This document shows positions 36,642-43,827 of a stretch of 64,000 nt of DNA, piece by piece (position 1 is the stretch's first letter; each line of letters opens with the position of its first letter). Origin of the DNA: JAJYKC01 sp963823105. Its GTDB lineage: Bacteria > Acidobacteriota > Terriglobia > Bryobacterales > Bryobacteraceae. The notes under the pieces are model-generated. The model was not told the origin of the DNA and did no database searches. It saw only the letters and a list, made by a program, of their open reading frames with translations. The position numbers and the translations under genes are program-made. The stretch covers positions 124,001 through 188,000 of the forward strand of contig CAWGKC010000002.1 in assembly GCA_963823105.1 (NCBI GenBank), written 5' to 3'.

Positions 36642-37463
36642 TTATCCCGCCGCCGCCACCACGTGAATCTCTCGCAATTTCCTCCACAGCCCCGCCAATA
36701 AATCCAACCGCAGCGCGTTCGGCCCGTCCGACAACGCCCGCTCCGGCGCCTCATGCACTTCCACAAACACCCCGTCCACCCCCGCCGCGCACGCCGCCCG
36801 CGCCAGCGGCCCGATAAACTGCGGCTGCCCTCCGGAGGCGCGCCCCATCGCTCCCGGCGTCTGCACGCTGTGCGTCGCGTCGAAGATCACCGGCCATCCC
36901 GCCTCCCGCATCACCGCCAGCCCCCGCATGTCCACCACCAGATTGTTATATCCGAAGCACGATCCCCGCTCGGTCAGCAGCACCCGCCCGTTCCCCGTCT
37001 CCTCCACCTTCTCCGCCGCGCGCCCTATGTCGTGCGGAGCCACGAACTGCCCCTTCTTGATGTTCACGATCCGCCCCGTCCGCCCCGCCGCCACCAGCAG
37101 ATCCGTCTGCCGGCACAGAAACGCCGGGATCTGAACGATGTCCACCACCTCCGCCACCGCCTCCACCTGCGCTGTTTCGTGAACGTCGGTCAGCACCGGA
37201 TATCCCGCCTTCCGCACCCCCGCGAGAATCCGCAGCCCCTCCTTCAATCCCGGCCCGCGAAACGATCCCCCGCTGCTGCGGTTGGCCTTGTCGAACGAAG
37301 CCTTAAACACGTACGGCCCCACGATCTTGCCGATCTCGGCGGCCAGAAAATGCGCGTGCTCCTCGCTCTCGATCACGCACGGCCCCGCGATCAGCGCCAG
37401 CGGCTGCCCCGCGCCGAAGGCGATCGTCGCGCCACCCGGCGCCGTCAACTCAACCGTCTTCAT
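36642..37463 (-). CDS. kdsA: KdsA, 3-deoxy-D-manno-octulosonate 8-phosphate synthase
   Basis: A 273-aa enzyme condensing PEP and arabinose-5-phosphate to Kdo8P. Seen: LALIAGPCVIESEEHA, FKASFDKANRSSGGSFRGPG, VLTDVHETAQVEAVAEVVDI, QIPAFLCRQTDLLVAA and IFDATHSVQTPG. ATG 37463 overlaps the pyrG stop by one or two bases (ATGA), so pyrG, kdsA and probably kdsB are one operon serving nucleotide and Kdo supply (CTP is the partner of KdsB). Confidence 0.95.
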   Translation of the reverse strand: MKTVELTAPGGATIAFGAGQPLALIAGPCVIESEEHAHFLAAEIGKIVGPYVFKASFDKANRSSGGSFRGPGLKEGLRILAGVRKAGYPVLTDVHETAQVEAVAEVVDIVQIPAFLCRQTDLLVAAGRTGRIVNIKKGQFVAPHDIGRAAEKVEETGNGRVLLTERGSCFGYNNLVVDMRGLAVMREAGWPVIFDATHSVQTPGAMGRASGGQPQFIGPLARAACAAGVDGVFVEVHEAPERALSDGPNALRLDLLAGLWRKLREIHVVAAAG

Positions 37464-39124
37464 GCCCGCGCTTCGGCGTGCTCGGCGGCCCGCGCCACCG
37501 CCTGTTCCCTCGCCGCGCTCTTGATCCGCGCCTTTCGATGTTTATACGCCGCCCCGATGAACGCCGCAAATAGCGGATGCGGCTCCATCGGCTTCGATTT
37601 AAATTCCGGATGGAACTGCACGCCCAGGAACCACGGATGATCCGGCGCTTCGCAAATCTCCACATACACCCCGTCCGGCGTCTGCCCCGCCAGCCGCAAT
37701 CCATGCGCCGTCAAAACCGGCTCGTACTCGCGGTTGAATTCATACCGGTGCCGGTGCCGCTCGCTGATCTCCGCCATCCCGTAAGCCTCCCGCGCGAAGC
37801 TGCCTTCCTTCAACAGGCATGGATACGCGCCCAGCCGCATCGTCCCGCCCAGCTCGTCCACGCCCTTCAGCTCGCGTAATTTAAAAATCACACGGTCCGG
37901 CGTCGCCGGGTCGAACTCCGTCGAATTCGCCTGCTCCAACCCGCATACGTTGCGCGCGAACTCGATCACCATCGTCTGCATCCCTAAACAAATCCCGAAG
38001 TACGGCGTCTTGTTCTCCCGCGCGAAGCGAATCGCCTGGATCATCCCCTCCACGCCGCGCTTTCCGAACCCTCCCGGCACCAGAATCCCATCGTATTTCT
38101 TCAACGCCGCCGCGCACTCCGGCCAATGCACCTGCTCGGAATCGATCCACTCGATATTCACCTTCAACCCGTGCGCCAGCCCGCCGTGCATCAGAGCCTC
38201 TTTCAGGCTCTTATACGAATCCTCGTACTCGACATACTTGCCCACCAGCCCGATCGTCACCTCGTCCACCGGGTTCTGCATCCGCTCCAGCATCCCCGTC
38301 CACCGGCTCAGATTCCTCGGCCCCGCTTCCAGCCGCAGCACCTGCAGCACGATCTCGTCCACCGCCTGCTCGGCGAACACCAGCGGCACCTCGTACACCG
38401 ATTTCACGTCGCTCGCGGTGATCACCGCCTCTTCGCGCACGTCGCAAAACAGCGCGATCTTCTCCTTCATCTCCTGCGGCAACGGCCGCTCCGAACGGCA
38501 CAGCAGCACGTCCGGCTGTATACCCAGCGCCCGCAGCTCCTTCACGCTATGCTGCGTCGGCTTCGTTTTCAGTTCCTGCGCCGCCGCGATCCACGGCACC
38601 AGCGTCACGTGAACGAACGCCGTGTTGTCCCGCCCCATCTCGTGACGCAACTGCCGGATCGCCTCCAGAAACGGCAGCGATTCGATATCGCCCACCGTCC
38701 CGCCGATCTCGACGATCACCACATCCACGCCCGCCGCCACCTTCCGCGCCGCGGCTTTAATCTCGTTCGTCACGTGCGGAATCACCTGCACCGTTTTGCC
38801 CAGGTAATCCCCGCGCCGCTCGCGCGTAATGATCCGCTCGTAGATCCGCCCCGACGTCAGATTATTGCTCTGCGTCAGCGGCGCGTGCGTGAAGCGCTCG
38901 TAATGCCCCAAGTCCAGATCCGTCTCCGCCCCGTCGTCGGTGACGAACACCTCGCCGTGCTGAAACGGACTCATCGTCCCCGGATCCACGTTCAGATACG
39001 GATCGAACTTCTGCAGCGTCACCTTCAAGCCCCGGCTCTCCAGCAGGCAACCGATGGACGCCGCCGCAATGCCTTTGCCTAGCGACGAAACCACGCCGCC
39101 CGTTACGAAGATGTATTTCGCCAT
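37460..39124 (-). CDS. pyrG: PyrG, CTP synthase
   Basis: A 554-aa CTP synthase: amidoligase domain (KYIFVTGGVVSSLGKGIAAA at the N-terminus, IVEIGGTVGDIESLPFLEA) and class-I glutamine amidotransferase domain with the nucleophile Cys in YFGICLGMQ and the HPE motif in FHPEFKSKP. Start ATG 39124 (MAKYIFVTGG); a longer in-frame extension to 39691 is a shadow of kdsB. 13 bases separate it from kdsB. Confidence 0.97.
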   Translation of the reverse strand: MAKYIFVTGGVVSSLGKGIAAASIGCLLESRGLKVTLQKFDPYLNVDPGTMSPFQHGEVFVTDDGAETDLDLGHYERFTHAPLTQSNNLTSGRIYERIITRERRGDYLGKTVQVIPHVTNEIKAAARKVAAGVDVVIVEIGGTVGDIESLPFLEAIRQLRHEMGRDNTAFVHVTLVPWIAAAQELKTKPTQHSVKELRALGIQPDVLLCRSERPLPQEMKEKIALFCDVREEAVITASDVKSVYEVPLVFAEQAVDEIVLQVLRLEAGPRNLSRWTGMLERMQNPVDEVTIGLVGKYVEYEDSYKSLKEALMHGGLAHGLKVNIEWIDSEQVHWPECAAALKKYDGILVPGGFGKRGVEGMIQAIRFARENKTPYFGICLGMQTMVIEFARNVCGLEQANSTEFDPATPDRVIFKLRELKGVDELGGTMRLGAYPCLLKEGSFAREAYGMAEISERHRHRYEFNREYEPVLTAHGLRLAGQTPDGVYVEICEAPDHPWFLGVQFHPEFKSKPMEPHPLFAAFIGAAYKHRKARIKSAAREQAVARAAEHAEARA

Positions 39125-39137
39125 GAGTCCCCCATTT

Positions 39138-39876
39138 TCACCTCGCGACGATCGTTTCCAGCATTCCCCGCGCCCGCTCCAGATCCTCGGGCGTGTCCAC
39201 CCCGAGCGAATCGTAATCGGTTTCGGCCAACCGGATGCGATATCCGTTTTCAAGCGCGCGCAACTGCTCCAACCTCTCCGCCCGTTCGAGCGGCCCCACC
39301 GGCAGCGATGGATATTCCAACAAAAATTCCCGCCGGTACACATACAGCCCAATATGTTTGAAGTAAACCTGCGCCCCGCCTTCTCTCGCGTAAGGGATCG
39401 GGACAGCGCGAAAAATAAATCGCGTCCCCCGCGTGATCCGTCACCACTTTCACCACATTCGGATTGCGCGATCTCTTCCGGGTTCTCGATCCGCTTCTTC
39501 AGCGTCGCCATCGGCAAGTTCGGATCGTCCAGCAGCGCCAGCGCCGCCGCGTCGATCGCCGCCGGATCGATCAGCGGCTCGTCCCCTTGAATATTTACGA
39601 TGATGTCGGCCGTATCCGCCGACGCCACTTCCGCCGCCCGGTCCGTCCCCGAAGGATGGTCCGCGCGCGTCATGCACCACTTGCGCCCCAAATCCCCGCG
39701 CCGCCTCGCGAATCCCTTCGTCGTCGGTGGCGATCACCAGTTTCGTCAAATACCGCGCCTGGCTCGCCCGCTCATAAACGTGCTGGAGCATAGGCTTAGC
39801 CGGCGAGAATTGCGAGGGGTTTTCCGGGGAAGCGGGAGGAGGCAAACCGGGCGGGTATCACGCCCAGAATTCTCAT
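39138..39876 (-). pseudogene. kdsB: KdsB, CMP-Kdo synthetase, broken by four single-base insertions
   Basis: ATG 39876 opens MRILGVIPARFASSRFPGKP LAILAG. Joining frames gives a full KdsB: KPMLQHVYERASQ, IATDDEGIREAA, MTRADHPSGTDRAAEV, NIQGDEPLIDP, NPNVVKVVTDHAGDAIYFSR, VPIPYAREGGAQVYFKHIGL and LRALENGYRIRLAETDYDSLGVDTPEDL. Each join needs one base removed, near 39798, 39674, 39466 and 39405; total length is four bases over a codon multiple. All segments otherwise keep KdsB residues, so damage is very recent or a sequence error. Intact KdsB makes CMP-Kdo for LPS. Confidence 0.85.
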
Positions 39877-39893
39877 ACGCACGCTCGATTGTA

Positions 39894-39998
39894 TCACGCC
39901 CCTCTTCGCCCGCCCCGCCGTTTTTTATGCCTCTCCAGCCAGTACACCCCCGGCAACGAAACCAACACACTTTCGATCATCCGGTCGAAATACGCCCC
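39894..39998 (-). pseudogene. Relic of a PIN toxin C-terminus, duplicated from the 40.6-kb copy
   Basis: About 105 bases closely match 40620-40722, the C-terminal end of the intact PIN gene: both encode YFDR-IE-V-VSLPG-Y-x-RHKKRRGGRRGA in minus orientation. Only the last third of the PIN domain is left, with no catalytic residue and no start. It lies directly behind the kdsB start, as the 40.6-kb copy lies behind a kdsB fragment. Confidence 0.75.
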
Positions 39999-40029
39999 GA
40001 TGAGAAGCGAGAACGCGGCGCGCCCTTCG

Positions 40030-40242
40030 CTACTTCCAGTCCTGCGCGCCATGATAAATGTGCAGGATTTCGATGGCCTGGGCTTCTTCCTCTCCCTCGG
40101 CAAACGGGCCTCGCATCTGCGCGCGAATCCGGTCATAAATCCTCCGCACGGTCGGCTCTGCCAGGTTTGAGCTGTTCTTCTCGAGATAGCTTTTGATGCT
40201 TTCTAAGTCAGCGGCGGCGGGAACCGTCCAGCGAATTCGCAT
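40030..40242 (-). pseudogene. ParE/RelE-family toxin with an internal deletion
   Basis: ATG 40242 (MRIRWTVPAAADLESIKSYL) to 40030 gives 70 residues. The N-terminal helices are normal, then QMRGPFAEGEEE joins directly to AQAIEILHIYHGAQDWK. The usual central beta-sheet block of ParE (GRELVF... YIVVYRV) is missing, about 25-30 residues, without a frame change. A defective toxin is likely. It overlaps the antitoxin stop by one base (TGATG). Confidence 0.7.
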
Positions 40243-40466
40243 CAGCGCTTGAACATGTGTTCGACGCGGGCATCCATTTCCTCTTCTTCAATAAATTCTC
40301 CCCGTTCGGCCGCTTCGATTCCTCGCTCCACTGCCGCGAAAAACCGGGCTTCATCCTCGATATAGCGGACGAGAACATCCTGGACGAATCGCTCAGGGTT
40401 CGTCCCTGCCATAGCGGCCATCCGCGCAAGCTGCGCTTCCTGCTCGGGTGTGAACTGGACTTCCAT
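40242..40466 (-). CDS. Antitoxin partner of the ParE-like toxin
   Basis: A 74-aa acidic helical protein: MEVQFTPEQEAQLARMAAMA, then NPERFVQDVLVRYIEDEARF and ERGEFIEEEEMDARVEHMF. This pattern is that of ribbon-helix-helix-type antitoxins preceding ParE/RelE toxins. ATG 40466 is chosen; the frame is open further upstream to 40622 but over a kdsB relic. Translation is coupled to the toxin. Confidence 0.78.
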   Translation of the reverse strand: MEVQFTPEQEAQLARMAAMAGTNPERFVQDVLVRYIEDEARFFAAVERGIEAAERGEFIEEEEMDARVEHMFKR

Positions 40467-40547
40467 CGTCTCCAGAGTACGGGAAAGGTTCGCTCGAAGC
40501 AAGACGGTCAATACGAATACAATCGCTTCGCCGCTTCTACCGTGGCG

Positions 40548-40622
40548 CCGCCTCGCGAATGTCTTCGTCTTCGGTGGCGATGACCGGCTTCGCCATCCGC
40601 CGCGCCTCGCCCACCCGCTCAC
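40548..40622 (-). pseudogene. Relic of kdsB fused to the 40.6-kb PIN gene
   Basis: About 75 bases match kdsB positions 39700-39774 with roughly 80 percent identity. On the minus strand they read ERVGEARRMAKPVIATEDED IREAA compared with ERASQARYLTKLVIATDDEG IREAA in kdsB. Only this segment is left; it ends at a CTCA where the PIN sequence begins. Confidence 0.75.
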
Positions 40623-41041
40623 GCCCCTCTTCGCCCGCCCCGCCGCTTTTTATGCCTCCCAAGCAAGTATGGCCCCGGCAACGAGACCACCACGCCCTCG
40701 ATCGTCCGGTCGAAATACGCCCCAAAATGACCCACGTCGCCCGTCAACAAATGCGTCGCCCGCGCTCCGATCGCCGCCAGAAGAATCGGGATGTCCTTAT
40801 CGGGAAGCGACACTCCCTTCGGAAGTGTTCCAGTCCCCGCCACAGCCAGCTCAACGTGTTTTCCAAGCTCCGCCAACCGCTCTCTCTGGCCAGCGTCCGG
40901 AAGATTCACCCGCGCCTCCTCCAGCGCGTAAGCGGACGAAAGCAACTTCACGTCCTCGAGTCCCCACAGCGCGAGCAGGCCCGAGTCTTCCCGGTACGCC
41001 GCCGAAAACAGCACGTTGGCGTCGAGAAACAGCCGGTCCAT
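40619..41041 (-). CDS. VapC-like PIN-domain toxin
   Basis: A 140-aa PIN ribonuclease. The four acidic positions are visible: D7 in FLDANVLFSA, Glu in YALEEARVNL, Asp in PDKDIPILLAA and Asp in LTGDVGHFG. ATG 41041 immediately follows the stop (TAG) of the AbrB-type antitoxin gene. The C-terminal tail RHKKRRGGRRGA is duplicated at 39.9 kb. Complete, so probably a working toxin. Confidence 0.85.
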   Translation of the reverse strand: MDRLFLDANVLFSAAYREDSGLLALWGLEDVKLLSSAYALEEARVNLPDAGQRERLAELGKHVELAVAGTGTLPKGVSLPDKDIPILLAAIGARATHLLTGDVGHFGAYFDRTIEGVVVSLPGPYLLGRHKKRRGGRRGA

Positions 41042-41326
41042 CTACCGCCGCGGACGGCCCGCAACGGAGTCCGGATCGACTCCAAGCTTCGCAACTTCTT
41101 CCTTGGCGCGCCGCAAATCTTTCGCGTCGGTCGCCGTCGCCAAAAGGAACTCGGCCTTTCGCCGGGCGCTGTAAATCTCCATCGGAACGATCACCGCCGG
41201 CCGGATCAGAATACCGTCCTCGCGCTCCTCCGTAATCACCATGGAGCCTTCTTCTATGCCAAACCGCTTCCGCAATCTCGCGGCCACGATAATCGATCCC
41301 CGCTTCCCAACTTTCGCCGATTCCAT
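41042..41326 (-). CDS. AbrB/MazE-type antitoxin
   Basis: A 94-aa protein with an N-terminal swapped-hairpin AbrB domain (SAKVGKRGSIIVAARLRKRFG, EGSMVITEE) and an acidic/basic tail. ATG 41326 (MESAKVGKRG). It is the first gene of the VapBC pair and probably binds its own promoter: a perfect palindrome between a TTGACA box and the -10 region lies 25-50 bases upstream. Confidence 0.85.
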   Translation of the reverse strand: MESAKVGKRGSIIVAARLRKRFGIEEGSMVITEEREDGILIRPAVIVPMEIYSARRKAEFLLATATDAKDLRRAKEEVAKLGVDPDSVAGRPRR

Positions 41327-41350
41327 AAAACCACCCGCCTGAAACTCAGC

Positions 41351-41376
41351 ATGCCTGATATTCAGGCATTTGTCAA
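41351..41376 (-). promoter_or_regulatory. Promoter with palindromic operator for the AbrB/PIN genes
   Basis: On the minus strand a perfect TTGACA (41376-41371) is followed by the inverted repeat ATGCCTGA-ATA-TCAGGCAT (41369-41351, 8-base arms, 3-base spacer), then 24 bases to the antitoxin ATG. The palindrome fills the space between -35 and a weak -10 (CATGCT), a common arrangement for antitoxin autorepression. The binding protein is inferred. Confidence 0.65.
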
Positions 41377-41385
41377 GCCCGTCCC

Positions 41386-43782
41386 CTACGCCACCGCCGC
41401 CGCCCGCCGCGGCGAAGTCACCGGCGCCGGCGCCTTCACCCCGCCGCCCGACGCCGCCAACGCCCCCAGATACAGCGCCCCGCCAATCAACAGCGCCGCC
41501 CGCAATCCCAAATAAATCGCCAAAAAAATCGCTCCCGCCGATCCCATCACGCTCGCCGCCGCGTTCAGCGCCCACGCCCACCGCACCGCCTGCGGATAAC
41601 GCGCCTCTAACCTCGACAACCCCGCCGGAAACGGCATCCCCATCAAAAATCCCACCGGTGCGATCATCGCCGCCGCCGCCACGATCTTCGCCGCCAGCGG
41701 CCAACCCACGCACGCCAATGTGAACGGCGACACCGTGAACGCGAGCGCCGCCACCAACGCCGCCACGCCGCCCAATATCCATCGCAGCCGCCCCTCGCCC
41801 TCTCCGGCGATCCTCCGGCTGAAGAAACTCCCCACCCCGCTCGACACCAGCATCGAGAAAATAATCACCGTCAGCGCATACGTCGGATGCCCTAAAAACA
41901 AAATGAATTTCTGAATCAACGCCACCTGGATCAGAATGTATCCCGCCCCGATGCATACGAAATAAATCAGCGCGCCGCGCACCCCGCGCTCCACCGGCAG
42001 CCGGCTCCCCAGCAGCAGCGGCGGCAGCGCCAGCACAATCAACGTCGCCAACACGCTCACGCCCACCAGCCCGAACAGCAGCGGCAGCGCCCGGTTGATT
42101 TTATAATCCGCCGCCAGCTTCCCCCCGTGGCTCAGATACCCCAGCACGTCGCGCGCCTGCACCGTGTAAAAGAAAAACGGCCGGTCGTCCCCCACCGGCG
42201 TTACATCGAACGGATACGCCCGCTCAAACTCCTCCGGCCGCTCGCTCAGCAAAAACTCCCCGAACGGATTCACCGCCGCATCGCCCGGCAAATAAATTTT
42301 CTGAAGTTTCGGATCGCCCGCCAATGCCGCCCGCATCCGCGCCAGATCGGCGTCCCCCACCGGCTTGCGAAACACCAGCACCGTGTCCTGCGCGCCCCAT
42401 CCGCGCAGCTTCTCCGAATCCTCACGCACCACCGCGATATGCCGCCACGCTTCCTTCTCGCCCATCTGCTCCAGCGCCGCCCGCGCCAAAGTCAACAGCC
42501 GCAGCGACTCCCTCGGCGGATCGAACCCCCACCGCGTGAAGCTCAACAACCCATCGTCCGTCAGATGCGAAAGATAGTCGTGAAACGCCTCCGTCGTATA
42601 CAAATTGTTTTCCGAAAGCGCGAACGCCCCCGCCGCCGTCGCCGCCCACGTATCCACCAGCGTCGCCTGCAACACCTGATATTTCTCCGCGCTTCGCCGC
42701 GTGAAACTGCGCCCATCCTCGACGACGATATGCACCTCCGGCCGGAAATACAGCCGCTGACTCAACTGCGGATACCGCTGCCGCATCACCGTCGTCGCGA
42801 TGATCGGATTAATCTCCACACCCGTAATATCCTTGCTCCCCGAAGCGAACGCCCGCGCCACGTCCCATCCTCCGCCCGGCCCGATAATCAGCGCCTTTGC
42901 CCCTGGCCGCACCGCGTAGGCAAACCCCGGCCCCTGCCGCAACAGATTCGCGTAATCGTTCTTCGTAAGACGATCCCAATCGAACGAAGGAATCCCCGTC
43001 GCCGCGTCGGCGTCGATGATAATGCTCATCCTCGCGCTCCCACCTTCCGGCGCCAGCCCGATCCGCGAAAACGCGTTCCACTTCGAAAACAATTCCTTCG
43101 GCAACGGCTGCCCCTTCGCCCAACGGATGTCGATCAAGTGCGCCTTGCCGTTATAGGCGATCAAAAACACGATCGCCAGCGCCGCCGCCACGCCCGCCAC
43201 GCGTCCCCGGTTGTTCCCCGCCATGTTGAACCACAACGAAGATGCCACCGCGAACAGCACCGCCGCCGCCAGCACCGTGTTCGGCCCGCCGAAGGCGTTC
43301 AACAACGGCAATAGCAACAAGCACCCGCCCGCCGCGCCCAGCAGATCGAAGAAGTACACCCGGTCCACCCGCGCGATCGTCTCGCCGATCACCAGCGAGA
43401 GAATGATCCCCGAAAACAAAAACGGCAGCGCACTCGCGAAATACACCGCCGCCAACCGCGCTCCGCTCGGCTCTCCTTTTTGCGAGATCAAGAACCACAA
43501 CGCCGCGATCACCGCCGCCGCGTGGCAAGCCGCCAGCCTTCCCAACCGCTCGTACAACCGTCCCCCGCCGGCGATAGCATAAGACAACACGCCGCCCGCG
43601 CCCAGCCCGAACAACGCGATCGAAATCGCCAGAAACGCGAAGTGATAATAGAAAACGACAGAGAAGATGCGAGTCAGCGACAACTCCACCAGCAACGTGC
43701 CCATGCTGGTCAGTGCCACACCCAGATAAATCTGCGGCCACGCTACCGGCTGTTTTTCATTTCCTGCGATAATCCGCGGCAA
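41386..43782 (-). CDS. Membrane-embedded spermidine-synthase-like protein
   Basis: A 798-aa protein with N-terminal membrane helices (about residues 18-230), a central class I methyltransferase-like domain related to spermidine synthases (about 245-520; ALIIGPGGGWDVARAF, GVEINPIIATTVM, VEDGRSFTRR, TLVDTWAATA) and C-terminal helices (about 560-780). Such polytopic spermidine-synthase-like proteins are frequent in acidobacteria, but substrate is unknown. Single gene, ending close to the AbrB operator. Confidence 0.82.
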   Translation of the reverse strand: MPRIIAGNEKQPVAWPQIYLGVALTSMGTLLVELSLTRIFSVVFYYHFAFLAISIALFGLGAGGVLSYAIAGGGRLYERLGRLAACHAAAVIAALWFLISQKGEPSGARLAAVYFASALPFLFSGIILSLVIGETIARVDRVYFFDLLGAAGGCLLLLPLLNAFGGPNTVLAAAVLFAVASSLWFNMAGNNRGRVAGVAAALAIVFLIAYNGKAHLIDIRWAKGQPLPKELFSKWNAFSRIGLAPEGGSARMSIIIDADAATGIPSFDWDRLTKNDYANLLRQGPGFAYAVRPGAKALIIGPGGGWDVARAFASGSKDITGVEINPIIATTVMRQRYPQLSQRLYFRPEVHIVVEDGRSFTRRSAEKYQVLQATLVDTWAATAAGAFALSENNLYTTEAFHDYLSHLTDDGLLSFTRWGFDPPRESLRLLTLARAALEQMGEKEAWRHIAVVREDSEKLRGWGAQDTVLVFRKPVGDADLARMRAALAGDPKLQKIYLPGDAAVNPFGEFLLSERPEEFERAYPFDVTPVGDDRPFFFYTVQARDVLGYLSHGGKLAADYKINRALPLLFGLVGVSVLATLIVLALPPLLLGSRLPVERGVRGALIYFVCIGAGYILIQVALIQKFILFLGHPTYALTVIIFSMLVSSGVGSFFSRRIAGEGEGRLRWILGGVAALVAALAFTVSPFTLACVGWPLAAKIVAAAAMIAPVGFLMGMPFPAGLSRLEARYPQAVRWAWALNAAASVMGSAGAIFLAIYLGLRAALLIGGALYLGALAASGGGVKAPAPVTSPRRAAAVA

Positions 43783-43827
43783 ACCTCTATCGTAGAAGAT
43801 CCGCCCTCGCCTTCGCAGAATCGCCTT

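Noticed and set aside
37460..39691. A 743-codon frame suggesting a KdsB-PyrG fusion
   Set aside because: The N-terminal part is a mixture of kdsB and out-of-frame sequence; PyrG has its own normal ATG at 39124.
39138..39876. Programmed frameshifting in kdsB
   Set aside because: Four different +1 sites without slippery sequences or a common motif; programmed shifts are single and conserved.
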